Assembly (NCBI GenBank): GCA_009911365.1
Contig: QXXF01000003.1
Coordinates: 62,001 to 126,000 of the forward strand
DNA length: 64,000 nt
Direction of reading: 5' to 3'
DNA from: Clostridiales bacterium
GTDB taxonomy: Bacteria > Bacillota > Clostridia > Peptostreptococcales > Anaerovoracaceae
Below, in pieces: positions 16,067 to 24,734 of this stretch. How positions within the stretch are numbered: the first letter of the stretch is position 1; every line of letters begins with the position of its first letter. A program made the position numbers and the translations under genes. The notes below the pieces were generated by a model. It saw only the letters and a program-made list of their open reading frames with translations, was not told the origin of the DNA and searched no databases.

Positions 16067-16077
16067 ATTTGTTGTCC
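16067..16077 (+). repeat. 5' arm of long-range fold-back in the toxin-like mRNA
   Basis: ATTTGTTGTCC here is perfectly complementary (11 bp) to GGACAACAAAT at 16197-16207, which spans the last codons and the first base of the stop codon of the 32-residue gene. A TATGAT -10-like box at 16059-16064 would start the mRNA near 16071, so the 5' end could pair with the coding 3' end, as in hok-type fold-back mRNAs. Confidence 0.55.
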
Positions 16078-16109
16078 AACCGATACCTGACAATAGGAGA
16101 AGGTTTTTG

Positions 16110-16132
16110 GATGGAATTTGCAATTTCTTTTT
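16110..16132 (+). repeat. Direct repeat A, toxin translation-initiation region
   Basis: GATGGA (16110-16115) and TTGCAATTTCTTTTT (16118-16132) overlap the start codon and first codons of the 32-residue gene. They match direct repeat B at 16296-16317 with a one-base difference in the gap between the two blocks. Confidence 0.8.
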
Positions 16133-16209
16133 TTATCACTGTTGCGGCTGGTGTGGCCTGCCACTACATCATCAAATGGTTGGGCGGCGATCATGAGGAC
16201 AACAAATAG
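16111..16209 (+). CDS. Small hydrophobic peptide, Fst-like toxin candidate
   Basis: A 32-residue peptide: a short start, one membrane helix (about residues 4-23, ISFFITVAAGVACHYIIKW) and a charged tail GGDHEDNK. This size and plan match type I toxins such as Fst (par locus of pAD1), though there is no clear sequence identity. ATG 16111 lies 11 bases after ATAGGAGA. The arrangement supports a toxin-antitoxin locus: the first codons contain TTGCAATTTCTTTTT, repeated exactly at 16303-16317 at the 5' end of a predicted opposite-strand RNA; the two transcripts converge on one hairpin (16243-16287); and the mRNA has an 11-bp 5'-3' fold-back. It is too short for ordinary gene callers. Membrane action is inferred. 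Confidence 0.7.
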   Translation: MEFAISFFITVAAGVACHYIIKWLGGDHEDNK

Positions 16210-16242
16210 CCTAGTGGGTGCTTTGCCACTCTAAAAAGAAAA

Positions 16243-16287
16243 GAAGAATCCCTGAAGCGTAGTCGCATACAGTTCAGGGATTCGTTC
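16243..16287. terminator. Shared convergent terminator of the toxin-like mRNA and its antisense RNA
   Basis: AATCCCTGAA (16247-16256) and TTCAGGGATT (16273-16282) pair perfectly, and the flanking GAAG/CTTC sequence can extend the stem. T-rich sequence follows on the minus strand; the plus-strand side is only moderately T-rich (TTCGTTCTTC). Confidence 0.8.
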
Positions 16288-16295
16288 TTCGTCCA

Positions 16296-16317
16296 GATGG
16301 ACTTGCAATTTCTTTTT
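16296..16317 (+). repeat. Direct repeat B, encoding the antisense RNA 5' end
   Basis: GATGGA (16296-16301), then TTGCAATTTCTTTTT (16303-16317), a 15-base exact copy of the toxin initiation region. It lies 5 bases downstream of the predicted antisense transcript start on the minus strand. Confidence 0.8.
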
Positions 16318-16429
16318 GCCTATCGGCATTATAGCATATGCAGTTTTATTTTGTAATATTCATGGGGTTTTAAGGAGGTGGCCTATTTTGTTATATTCTT
16401 TTGTTTGCTATCGTCTTTCCTTTGCGGCT

Positions 16430-18976
16430 TCAAGCCGAAACCCGCAGCTGTTCCACAATGGTCTTCTTTTTCAAACTGCGATACGCAAGTTCCGGCAACA
16501 GCCAGGTGATCAGCAGCAGTGGCACCGCGCACAGCAGGATTGGGGTGACGGAAAAATGGTAAGTGAAAAACCAAATTTCTCCGGCAACAGCCTGGACGAG
16601 GATCCAGGTGGTCAGGCTTCCTAAGGTCAAAACCACGATCAAGGAAATCAAGGCATACAGCAGACCTTCCCAGATCAAAGTTCCTTTCAGCTGTTTTCCG
16701 TCCATGCCCACTGCCTGCATCATAGCAAATTCCTGCCTTCTGGCATAGATCCCGGTTACTATAACGCTGGAGAAATTCAGGATTCCAATCAGGCCTAGAA
16801 TGCCGCTGAGAGCAGCACCCACGATATGATACATGCGGATGAAGCCTTGAAATTCCTCCGCATAGTGGTGCTTGGAACGATAAATCAGGTTAGAGTCGCC
16901 CTTTTCCGTATACGAGGCCACCGCTTTCTCCACAGCGTCCGCCTTGTCCGGCGCCAGGGTGAGGATGCTCAAAAGGGATCCTTCCGTTTCTCCGTGCGCC
17001 AGGTATTCTTTAGATGGGATGACAGCCCTGGTTCCCAGAGCAGAACCCATTTGATTGGTCAGTGCCGTAGGGATTTCAACAATAGCCATGACTTTATATT
17101 GTTTTTGGGAACCATCAGGCAGGTTCAGAGGGACAGTGTCGCCCGCCTGATAACAATCTGTGGCAGCGATGTTTCCAGTGTTATTGCCCACCACGTCTTC
17201 TAGCAGGACATAATCTCCAGATTCAAATGCGCCTTGGTCAATGCGCCCCTGTTTTATCACCAGCTGATCTGTGCCATAACGGTCCATGCCATAGATAGTA
17301 CAATCCAAAAATTTGTTGTTTTTTACGTTTTCAAAATCACTCTCCATCCATGGATCATCATTGAAAATCTTTGGATGATCGGCTATGAATTTCATCATAT
17401 GGTCATAGTCTTTTTCCTTCAGAGCAATGTGTCCAAAGGAGCAATACACGTCAGAAGCCTGCTCCACTCCATCCATAGTACGAAAAGCCTGACGGTCCGA
17501 TTTTTTGATGGGATCGAGAATGATTTCCCCGCCAGCAGCGTGATTGAAAGTGCTGGCTCCGCCGATCATAAGATCGCCTGTCATTTGCTCCCCTACGTAT
17601 TTGTCCAGGTCAAAGCCTTTGGTTATGGCAAACGTTCCATTGACCAACAACAGGCTTAAGCATATGGAAATGATCACAACTGCCACCTTTTTCCGGTTCC
17701 TGCCCAGGTTCCTCCATGCCATGGAAAGAGCAGTGGTTTTCCTGCTTTTTTTCCGCTTTTTCTTCACAGGCAGAGTTCCTGTGTAGCTGACGGCCTCCGC
17801 AGGAGAAACTTTCGCTGCCATATGGCAGGGCTTCATACAGCTGATCAGCACTGTGATCAGGGAAAAGGCTGCTGATAGAAGGTAGATCAGAGGGTGCACG
17901 GAAAAAAACATGTCTCCAATGTCAAAGTTAGAGATAATAATAGGCAGCAAGGCCCTGGAAAGCATGGTTCCCAAAACCAGCCCAGCGGGTATGCCCAGCA
18001 AAGCCAGGGCATAGCCCTGCAGCCGGACCAGACGTTTTAGCTGGCGGCCCGTGGCACCGATGGTTTTCAGCAGCCCGTAGTACTGGAGGTCTCGAGCTAC
18101 ATTAATGTAAAAGATATTGTAAATGATCAGGTACCCGGAAAGCAAAACGATGATCAGAAGCGAGGCATAAAGCAAAACCGTAGCAGCGTCCACGTCACTG
18201 GTGGTATAGGCCCAGTTGATGCCGTAATCCGTGTGTTCCGGATCATAGCCGTTTCTTTGCAGCAGTTCTATGGTCTTCCCCTCGATGTCCCAGCTGTTGG
18301 CATAGTTAAAATCAATCATCCAGTAGCCTGCCGTATGGAAGCCGTCCGTCTCTTTATAAGGTTTGCTCGGCACAGACGTTATTTCATCACAATACACTTT
18401 TGATACCCAGAACTGCTGCGCCATGCTAATGGAGTCCCCCTTCCAATAGCCGCACAGGGTGAAGGTTTCTGTTCGTTTTTTGCCATTTGAATCAAATGTG
18501 AGGCGGATCTTTTCTCCTATTTGGTGAGGTATGCCCAGTGCGTCCAAAACCAGTGTGCTGGTGGCCGCCTCCAAGCGTTTTTTCGGCATCTGACCTTCCT
18601 CAGGATAGGAAAACATGTTCTTTGCGTCTGCGTCTTGGGCGTAATTGACTTCTGCTGCAAGTTTGTTCAGCTTCTTACTCGCTGCGCTTCCAACGAGGAT
18701 CCGGTAGGCGGGAGCCCTGACTGCGGCATCGCTGGAAAGCTTTTCAAAGTCCTGAGGAAGTGCGAATTTCAGGCCGGCCATAGAACTGCCTCCCACTTGG
18801 CGCATAGTACTTTCCTGAGAACTTTTCAGGATGGAGCCGCCAATGGAAAACAGGCTGGTGAAAAGGATGCAAGTCAGCATGATCCCTAGGACTGCGATGA
18901 TGTTTTTCTTCTGGCCTGCGGCCAGACCTCTCCGGGAAAGGCGGCGAATCACTTTTTTGTTTTTGACTTTACGCAT
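16430..18976 (-). CDS. FtsX/MacB-type ABC transporter permease
   Basis: An 848-residue permease of the FtsX family. Hydrophobic helices lie near residues 27-50, 275-300, 330-420 (the paired FtsX core, with [30 protein letters not shown]), then a second start-like segment ([35 protein letters not shown]) and three C-terminal helices with [18 protein letters not shown]. Two large extracellular domains separate them. This two-module plan is seen in antimicrobial-peptide and lipid export systems. The start ATG 18976 overlaps the end of the ATPase gene by eight bases, indicating coupling. It is the last gene of a minus-strand cluster with a two-component system upstream, so regulation by that system is likely. 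Confidence 0.9.
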   Translation of the reverse strand: MRKVKNKKVIRRLSRRGLAAGQKKNIIAVLGIMLTCILFTSLFSIGGSILKSSQESTMRQVGGSSMAGLKFALPQDFEKLSSDAAVRAPAYRILVGSAASKKLNKLAAEVNYAQDADAKNMFSYPEEGQMPKKRLEAATSTLVLDALGIPHQIGEKIRLTFDSNGKKRTETFTLCGYWKGDSISMAQQFWVSKVYCDEITSVPSKPYKETDGFHTAGYWMIDFNYANSWDIEGKTIELLQRNGYDPEHTDYGINWAYTTSDVDAATVLLYASLLIIVLLSGYLIIYNIFYINVARDLQYYGLLKTIGATGRQLKRLVRLQGYALALLGIPAGLVLGTMLSRALLPIIISNFDIGDMFFSVHPLIYLLSAAFSLITVLISCMKPCHMAAKVSPAEAVSYTGTLPVKKKRKKSRKTTALSMAWRNLGRNRKKVAVVIISICLSLLLVNGTFAITKGFDLDKYVGEQMTGDLMIGGASTFNHAAGGEIILDPIKKSDRQAFRTMDGVEQASDVYCSFGHIALKEKDYDHMMKFIADHPKIFNDDPWMESDFENVKNNKFLDCTIYGMDRYGTDQLVIKQGRIDQGAFESGDYVLLEDVVGNNTGNIAATDCYQAGDTVPLNLPDGSQKQYKVMAIVEIPTALTNQMGSALGTRAVIPSKEYLAHGETEGSLLSILTLAPDKADAVEKAVASYTEKGDSNLIYRSKHHYAEEFQGFIRMYHIVGAALSGILGLIGILNFSSVIVTGIYARRQEFAMMQAVGMDGKQLKGTLIWEGLLYALISLIVVLTLGSLTTWILVQAVAGEIWFFTYHFSVTPILLCAVPLLLITWLLPELAYRSLKKKTIVEQLRVSA

Positions 18977-19652
18977 CACGTTCACCCCGCTTTTGGATCC
19001 TGCCGTCCTCAATGCGGATGATCCGGTCAGCCATTTGGGCGATGCTTTCATTATGGGTAATCATCACAATAGTCTGGTTAAATTTTTGGCCCGTGACCTT
19101 TAAAAGACTGAGCACATCCTGGCTGGTTTTAGAATCCAGGTTCCCCGTGGGTTCGTCTGCGAGGACGATAGCCGGTTTGGTGGCTAGGGCCCGGGCTATA
19201 GCAACTCTTTGCTGCTGGCCGCCGGAAAGCTGGTTAGGCATGCTGTTTCGCTTGCTTTCCAGGCCTAGGACCTTGATGATTTCTTCGATGTGGGCTTCAT
19301 CCACTGTTTCTCCGTCCAATTCAATGGGCAGGACAATGTTTTCGTAAACGTTCAGCACGGGCACCAGGTTGAAAGCCTGAAAAATAAATCCGATTTTCCT
19401 GCGTCTGAAGATGGTCAAGGATTCGTCTTTTAATGTGGAAATATCCTTTCCTTCGATGGTAATTGTGCCTTCGGTGGGACGGTCCAGGCCGCCTAGCATG
19501 TTGAGAAGGGTGGATTTTCCACTGCCACTGGTGCCCACGATTGCGCTCATAGTCCCTTGCTCAATGGAAATGTTCACGCCATCCAAGGCTTTCACCAGGC
19601 TCTCCCCTTTGCCATAATACTTTTTTAAGCCTTTTGTTTGTAAAACGATCAT
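18969..19652 (-). CDS. ABC transporter ATP-binding protein
   Basis: A 227-residue ATPase of the LolD/MacB-FtsE type. Walker [15 protein letters not shown]-loop [21 protein letters not shown], signature [15 protein letters not shown] and Walker [13 protein letters not shown] are all intact, followed by the H-loop MITHNE. ATG 19652 follows AAAGGAGGCAAATC. Its stop overlaps the permease start, so the two proteins are made together and form the energised transporter. A 177-base gap separates it from the upstream histidine kinase gene and contains two palindromes that may be regulator sites. Confidence 0.95.
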   Translation of the reverse strand: MIVLQTKGLKKYYGKGESLVKALDGVNISIEQGTMSAIVGTSGSGKSTLLNMLGGLDRPTEGTITIEGKDISTLKDESLTIFRRRKIGFIFQAFNLVPVLNVYENIVLPIELDGETVDEAHIEEIIKVLGLESKRNSMPNQLSGGQQQRVAIARALATKPAIVLADEPTGNLDSKTSQDVLSLLKVTGQKFNQTIVMITHNESIAQMADRIIRIEDGRIQKRGERDA

Positions 19653-19680
19653 GATTTGCCTCCTTTGATTGATGTGCTCG

Positions 19681-19727
19681 GCATCACAGGGTTTGATGCA
19701 GCCATAGATGCCGCAGACCTGCGTCTG
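19681..19727. repeat. Two short inverted repeats upstream of the ABC genes
   Basis: GCATCA/TGATGC (19681-19686 with 19694-19699) and CAGAC/GTCTG (19714-19718 with 19723-19727) lie in the gap between the kinase gene and the ABC ATPase gene. They are candidate response-regulator sites or leader hairpins. Confidence 0.35.
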
Positions 19728-19829
19728 AGCCGGCAAAAATGAAAGAAGTCTATACCTCTTACAGCATAGACAATAGCACAGCGATCTTTCCACGTCCTTT
19801 CGAGAATCTAACAGTTGTGAAAGATTTCC

Positions 19830-20672
19830 TCAGCGCAGTAGGTAAACTTGGAATTCAGAGCCTTTTCCCAGCTGGGAGCGAACTGTGATGTAGCCGCTCT
19901 GGGCTTCGATGATCTGGCGGCTCAGGTACAGGCCGATCCCAATGCCTTCTTCCAGGTGAGCGTCCTCTCCACGGTAAAAGCGGCCAAAGATCCTGGGAAT
20001 TTCCTCTTCTCCGATGCCCTGGCCCTTATCTGTGATCTTGATGGTAGCGTACATTTCGTAGGATTCAGCGGTGATCTTGACCTGGCTGCCAGGCGGCGAA
20101 TATTTGACGGCGTTGTCCAGGATGTTGAAGAGGGCCTCGGCGGTCCACTTTTTGTCGAAAGAGGCGGTCATGGCTTCATCCACCTGATTGGCGATGGTGA
20201 TTCCTTTAGCTCCGGCTTTCTTCTCTGATTCACGAATGATATCGCAGATCATGGGAAAAACTTCATTTTCCTGGGGCTGGAGCTGGAAAGTGCCCGATTC
20301 CAACCTGGAAGTTTTAATCAGTGCTTGAATGAGAAATTGGAGTTTTTCCGATTGCAGATGGATCTGCGTCACTAGTTTTTTACTGTCTTCATCCTGGACC
20401 TGCTCTTGTAAAAGCTGGGAGTAGAGAATGATGTTGGACAGAGGCGTTTTTGTTTGATGGGAAATGTCTGTGACCAGTTCCTTGATACTGGCCCGTTCCT
20501 CTTCCACTTTGCGGAGGGAACGGTGGGAAGCGGTCAGGTAGCGCATCCATTTGGATTCCAGGCGGGACAGCTGGCTTTCGTCATAGCGGGATTCCTCAAA
20601 GGTTCCATTCATGGTGTCGTCTAGGATCTGGTTCAGTCTTTCCAGGGTGTCGTTTGTTCGGAATAAGCTCAT
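19830..20672 (-). CDS. Soluble sensor histidine kinase
   Basis: A 280-residue histidine kinase with no transmembrane segment. The DHp region has the phosphorylated His72 in TDISHQTKTPLSNIILYSQLL, and the ATPase domain has the N-box FNILDNAVKYSPPGSQV, G1 DKGQGIGEEEIPRIFGRFYRGED and G2 GIGIGLYLSRQI. Family members normally carry N-terminal membrane helices; here only about 65 residues of helix precede the DHp domain, so the signal must come from inside the cell or from a partner such as the transporter. The start ATG 20672 overlaps the stop of the response regulator gene (ATGA). The pair probably controls the ABC genes downstream. An earlier start would fall inside the regulator gene. Confidence 0.92.
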   Translation of the reverse strand: MSLFRTNDTLERLNQILDDTMNGTFEESRYDESQLSRLESKWMRYLTASHRSLRKVEEERASIKELVTDISHQTKTPLSNIILYSQLLQEQVQDEDSKKLVTQIHLQSEKLQFLIQALIKTSRLESGTFQLQPQENEVFPMICDIIRESEKKAGAKGITIANQVDEAMTASFDKKWTAEALFNILDNAVKYSPPGSQVKITAESYEMYATIKITDKGQGIGEEEIPRIFGRFYRGEDAHLEEGIGIGLYLSRQIIEAQSGYITVRSQLGKGSEFQVYLLR

Positions 20673-21337
20673 TTGTCCCTCCAAGCGTAGCCGCAGCCGT
20701 AAACGGTTTGGATGTATTGGGGCTTGGACGAGTTTTCCTCCAGCTTGTCCCGCAGCCGTTTGATGGTGACGGACAGGGCGTTCTCGTCCACATATTCGGC
20801 TCCATCCGTCCAAAGCCGGTCAACCAGCGTGTCCCGGGACATGGTGATGTTCCGATTGGCGACCAGGGCGTGGAGCAGCTTTTGTTCAGTCTTGCTCAGT
20901 TGTAGCTCCCTGCTGTTTTTCGTATAGCGCATTTGCTCAAAGTCAAAGAAAAATCCATTCTGCCGATAAATCAGGCCGCTCTTTTTTCCCGTCTTTTCTA
21001 GAGCCTTGTGGATCCTGGCCCGCAGAACCATCAGGCTGAAAGGCTTGGTGACATAATCATCTGCGCCCAACTCCAGCCCTCGGATCTCATCGGTTTCCAG
21101 GTCGTTCGCCGTGAGAACGATGATCGGGGTGTCTGAAACTTTACGAAAGCGTTCCAGGAATTCAAATCCGTTTCCGTCCGGGAGATTGATGTCCAGTATG
21201 ATCAGATCCGCTGCAGAGACGTTTTTTGCTTCCTTCAAAGTGTGATATTGGGAAAAGGTGAAGGAATCCTGTTTTAAGGCCAGAACAATACCATCGTTTA
21301 AGCCTTTGTCATCTTCGATGATCGCAATGTGGGTCAT
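20669..21337 (-). CDS. OmpR/PhoB-family response regulator
   Basis: A 222-residue regulator. The receiver domain has the acidic pair in IIEDD, the phosphoacceptor Asp49 in LIILDINLPDGNG, the Thr of VLTAND and the Lys of YVTKPFS. The C-terminal winged helix shows LSKTEQKLLHALVANRNITMSRDTLVDRLW and ENALSVTIKRLRDKLEE, typical of OmpR-type DNA binding. ATG 21337 is chosen because AAGGAGGTGCCC directly precedes it; a GTG two codons earlier overlaps that site. It is the first gene of the kinase-ABC cluster on the minus strand and overlaps the kinase gene by four bases. Confidence 0.95.
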   Translation of the reverse strand: MTHIAIIEDDKGLNDGIVLALKQDSFTFSQYHTLKEAKNVSAADLIILDINLPDGNGFEFLERFRKVSDTPIIVLTANDLETDEIRGLELGADDYVTKPFSLMVLRARIHKALEKTGKKSGLIYRQNGFFFDFEQMRYTKNSRELQLSKTEQKLLHALVANRNITMSRDTLVDRLWTDGAEYVDENALSVTIKRLRDKLEENSSKPQYIQTVYGCGYAWRDK

Positions 21338-21588
21338 GGGCACCTCCTTGTGTAAACATGGTCATTATACTTCTTCGCAGCGGAAATGGCAAGAAGGGCG
21401 AATGAAAAACGGATCCGTAGCCATTGATTTTTGTGGATCCTAGTAGGAAGGCTTCGCAGAAAAAAGTGACCGCGTGCCGGATTTTTGTGGTACAATAACA
21501 GAAGAAAAAGGGATTGGCGCAGATTGCTGTATAAAACGCAGTGCAGTCAGGTGCGGATAAAAAACAGGAAAGCTTGAAGAGGGGAAAC

Positions 21589-23182
21589 ATAGCTAGGACA
21601 ATCGGGATTGGGATCCAGGATTTTGAGGCGATTCGAATTAATAAATATTTTTATGTGGATAAAACGAGCTTCATTCGTGAATGGTGGGGTGAAGGAGATG
21701 GCGTGACGCTGATCACCCGCCCGCGGCGGTTTGGAAAAACCTTGATCATGGACATGGTGGAAAATTTTTTTCCGTGAAACAGGCTGAAAAGAGCCATCTA
21801 TTTAAAGGTCTTTCCATCTGGGAGGATGAAAAGTACCGGAATCTGCAAGGCACATGTCTGGTTATCAATTTTTCTTTTGCGAGCGTGAAGGAACAAAACT
21901 ATGAGCAAGTATTTCAAAGAATCTGCCAAATTATAACGGATCTTTATAGCGAGTATGATTTCCTGCTCAAAAGCGACCATCTGTCAGAAGAGGAGAAAGA
22001 ACAGTTTAGAAGCGTTTCCGACAACATGTCAGAAGTAACGGCGATAGCGGCTGTTCACAGGCTTTCAAAGTTTCTCCGCAGCCATTATGACCGGGATCAC
22101 TAGAGTGAGCAGGGAATCTGTTTTTTCTGACCTGAACAACCTGGAAGTCGTCACTACCACATCTGAGAAATATGCAGATAGTTTTGGCTTCACAGAGAAA
22201 GAAGTCTTCGCGGCCTTGTACGAATACGGAATGGCAAGCAAACGGGAAGATGTGAAGGCATGGTACGATGGGTTCACTTTTGGAAATCAAACCGGTATTT
22301 ACAACCCCTAGTCCATCATTAATTGCCTGGATAAAGAAACCATAGGGCCATACTGGGCAAATTCCAGTTCCAATAGCTTGGTGGACAAACTGATCCGGGA
22401 GGGAAGTAAGGAAGTAAAGCTGGACTTTGAGCGGTTGCTGCAAGGCGGCGCACTAAATATGGAGATCGATGAGCAGCTGGTATATGGGGAGCTGTCCGCA
22501 AAGAGAAACGCCATTTGGAGTCTTCTTTTATCCAGCGGCTACTTGAAAGTCACAGGAAAAAAGTTTTGCCTGCGCACGGGCCGCTATACGTATATGCTGG
22601 CATTGACCAATCGAGAAGTGAGCGTTATGTTTGAAGCTATGGTGCAGAACTGGTTCGCGGTTTCCGAAGGGGAACAATGATTTTATCAAAGCCTTGCTGC
22701 TGGATGATTTGAAAGCCATGAACGCATATATGAATCGGGTGGCTTTGACGACTTTTAGCTATTTTGACACAGGAAACCGGCCTTCTGGGGCGCAGCCGGA
22801 ACGCTTCCACGCTGTGAAAGCGATCACTAAGAATTTGGATGAGCCAAATTCAAGTGCCTGCTTTTATCATGGCTTTGTCTTGGGCCTGATGGTGGAGCTT
22901 TCAGGGCGATACATGCTGACCTCCAATCGTGAGAGCGGCTTTGGCAGGTACGATGTGAGGTTGGAACCAAAGGATCGAGAGGACCCGGCGATGATCATGG
23001 AGTTCAAGGTTCAGGGCCCGGAGGATGAAAAGGACTTGAAAGAAACAGCGCAAGCGGCGCTTTCGCAAATTAAAGAAAAGCGATACGCCGTTTACCTGGA
23101 GGAAAAGGGAATAGAGGCCGAGCGGATACGAAGATATGGCTTTGTTTTTGAAGGAAAGAATGTATGGATCCAGCGGGGATGA
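21589..23182 (+). pseudogene. Broken AAA-ATPase-like/PD-(D/E)XK nuclease gene
   Basis: This stretch is a decayed relative of the intact gene at 26718-28448. Matching blocks occur in three frames: IGIGIQDFEAIRINKYFYVDKTSF and TRPRRFGKTL (P-loop part), GITRVSRESVFSDLNNLEV, WYDGFTFGNQTGIYNP, then YMLTSNRESGFGRYDVRL (nuclease-like part). Lesions visible are: a probable start codon changed to ATA (21589); a T-run of seven where eight would keep frame (21765-21771); loss of about 60 codons with a frameshift near 22090; a TAG at 22309-22311 where the paralogue has Trp in YNPWSI; and a further frameshift near 22670. With this many defects it cannot make the protein. Such AAA-ATPase-like genes occur as multicopy families in gut Firmicutes. 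Confidence 0.85.
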
Positions 23183-23251
23183 TGAGCGAAGCTCATTTGA
23201 TCGCAGGTACGAAAGGATATGCTAGAAAACGGAAGAAAGAGGGAGGCGGCA

Positions 23252-24457
23252 ATGCTTACATTAGATCGAATCTACCATGCGGCGTTCACATTGAAGGATG
23301 CGGTGCGCAAAACGGACTTGATTTTGGCTCCGGCCCTGAGCACGGAAAACCAAATCTATTTGAAAACAGAAAACCTGCAGATGACTGGCAGCTTTAAAGT
23401 ACGGGGCGCGTATTACAAAATCAGCCAGCTCAGCGAGGAGGAAAAGGCAAAAGGGATCATTGCATGCAGTGCGGGCAACCATGCTCAAGGCGTGGCTCTG
23501 GCAGCCAGCAAAAACGGGATCCCGTCCCTGATCTGCATGCCGGACGGCGCGCCCATCAGCAAGGTGGAAGCTACGAAAAGCTTTGGCGCGGAGGTGTGTC
23601 TGGTGAGCGACACCTACGATGACGCATATAACAGAGCGGTGGAGCTGCAAAAGGAAAAGGGTTACACCTTTATCCATCCTTTTGACGATGAAGCGGTGAT
23701 CGCAGGCCAGGGAACCATTGGCCTGGAAATCCTGGATCAGCTGGATGATGTGGATGCGATCGTGGTTCCAGTAGGCGGCGGTGGACTGATCAGCGGCATC
23801 GCAGCAGTGATCAAACAGCTGAAACCGGAGTGCCAGATTTACGGCGTTCAGGCAGCCGGCGCACCTAGCATGTACAGATCCATACAGGCACATGAAAAGC
23901 AGGCCTTGGAAACCGTGGACACCTTTGCCGATGGAATCGCGGTGAAAGTGCCGGGTGAGCAGACTTATGAACTGGTGAGCAAATACGTGGACGAAATGCT
24001 TACTGTCACAGAAGACGAAATCGCGGCAGCTATCCTGACGCTGATGGAAAAGCAAAAGCTAGTGGCAGAGGGAGCAGGCGCAGTTTCCGTGGCAGCAGTG
24101 ATGTTCGGCAAGATCCCGCTGCGTGGAAAAAAGGTGGTCTGCGTGGTGAGCGGCGGCAACATTGATGTGAACATCCTTAACCGGGTGATCACCAGAGGCT
24201 TGATCATGAGCGGCAGGAGAATCACCCTGACCATCGCTTTGATGGACAAGCCAGGTCAGCTGGTAGGAGTCAGCACGATCATCAGCCGTTGCGGCGGCAA
24301 CGTGGTGGCTGTCCATCATGACAACAGCGACCCCAACATGTCGATCAACAGCTGTTTCCTGAAGATCGTCATGGAAACCAGGGATAATGATCAGGCGGAA
24401 ATGATCAAGCAGCAGCTTGCCGAGGCCGGATTTAATCTAGTAGGTGAGCGGGTGTGA
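23252..24457 (+). CDS. ilvA: Threonine ammonia-lyase
   Basis: A 401-residue PLP-dependent threonine dehydratase that makes 2-oxobutyrate. The PLP lysine lies in KTENLQMTGSFKVRGA, and the phosphate-binding glycine loop is VGGGGLISGI; CSAGNHAQGVA is also characteristic. The C-terminal 75 residues (ITLTIALMDKPGQLVGVSTIISRCGGNVVAVHHD) form an ACT-like regulatory domain, shared by the ACT-bearing catabolic/biosynthetic class. The start at 23252 follows GAGGGAGGCGGCA. It probably feeds isoleucine synthesis with the ilv genes in this window, although a fermentative role (threonine to propionate) is possible; the name tdcB would then apply. A hairpin terminator follows. Confidence 0.9.
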   Translation: MLTLDRIYHAAFTLKDAVRKTDLILAPALSTENQIYLKTENLQMTGSFKVRGAYYKISQLSEEEKAKGIIACSAGNHAQGVALAASKNGIPSLICMPDGAPISKVEATKSFGAEVCLVSDTYDDAYNRAVELQKEKGYTFIHPFDDEAVIAGQGTIGLEILDQLDDVDAIVVPVGGGGLISGIAAVIKQLKPECQIYGVQAAGAPSMYRSIQAHEKQALETVDTFADGIAVKVPGEQTYELVSKYVDEMLTVTEDEIAAAILTLMEKQKLVAEGAGAVSVAAVMFGKIPLRGKKVVCVVSGGNIDVNILNRVITRGLIMSGRRITLTIALMDKPGQLVGVSTIISRCGGNVVAVHHDNSDPNMSINSCFLKIVMETRDNDQAEMIKQQLAEAGFNLVGERV

Positions 24458-24522
24458 AAATACGGAAATGATGGAAAGAAAAAATGACGGAAAGCGTGAC
24501 GGCATGTAGCGTGAAGATGAAA

Positions 24523-24568
24523 TGTGTGTATAAATGCAATAATTTTTAGATTTTATACACACATTTTT
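24523..24568 (+). terminator. Terminator of ilvA, first copy of a twin stem
   Basis: TGTGTGTATAAA (24523-24534) and TTTATACACACA (24552-24563) pair perfectly around a 17-base loop; TTTTTA follows on the plus strand. Confidence 0.75.
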
Positions 24569-24657
24569 ACGCTGAAATCATAAATTTCCTCTTAATTAAG
24601 CAAATTTGACGATTATTTTATTAAATTTATCTAGAAATTGAATAAAAATGAGAATAG

Positions 24658-24708
24658 ACAAAAATTATGTGTGTATAAACCGATCAGAATTGATGATTTA
24701 TACACACA
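24658..24708 (-). terminator. Terminator of ilvE, second copy of the twin stem
   Basis: The same 12-base arms occur at 24668-24679 and 24697-24708, again with a 17-base loop. On the minus strand the hairpin is followed by TAATTTTTG. It faces the end of ilvE. Confidence 0.7.
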
Positions 24709-24734
24709 TTGACTAAATGACATGCGACAAATCG

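Larger units (their letters stand above)
16236..16322 (-). ncRNA. Predicted antisense RNA of the Fst-like locus
   Basis: On the minus strand an extended -10 promoter TGCTATAAT (16336-16328; weak -35 near 16357-16351) predicts a start near 16322. The transcript would run about 86 bases leftward to a strong intrinsic terminator: GAATCCCTGAA pairs with TTCAGGGATTC and is followed on this strand by TTCTTTTCTTTTT. Its first 25 bases are complementary to direct repeat B in cis and therefore also to direct repeat A over the toxin start codon in trans. This is the plan of RNA II of the par locus. No expression data are available here. Confidence 0.65.
24458..24734. other. Convergent intergenic region between ilvA and ilvE
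   Basis: This 277-base AT-rich gap holds no gene. It contains two hairpins with identical 12-bp arms (24523-24563 and 24668-24708) and otherwise simple AT-rich sequence. Confidence 0.6.

Noticed and set aside
24523-24708. Miniature transposable element bounded by identical inverted arms
   Set aside because: There is no target-site duplication, each pair of arms forms its own hairpin with a T-run facing a gene end, and the intervening sequence shows no element features.
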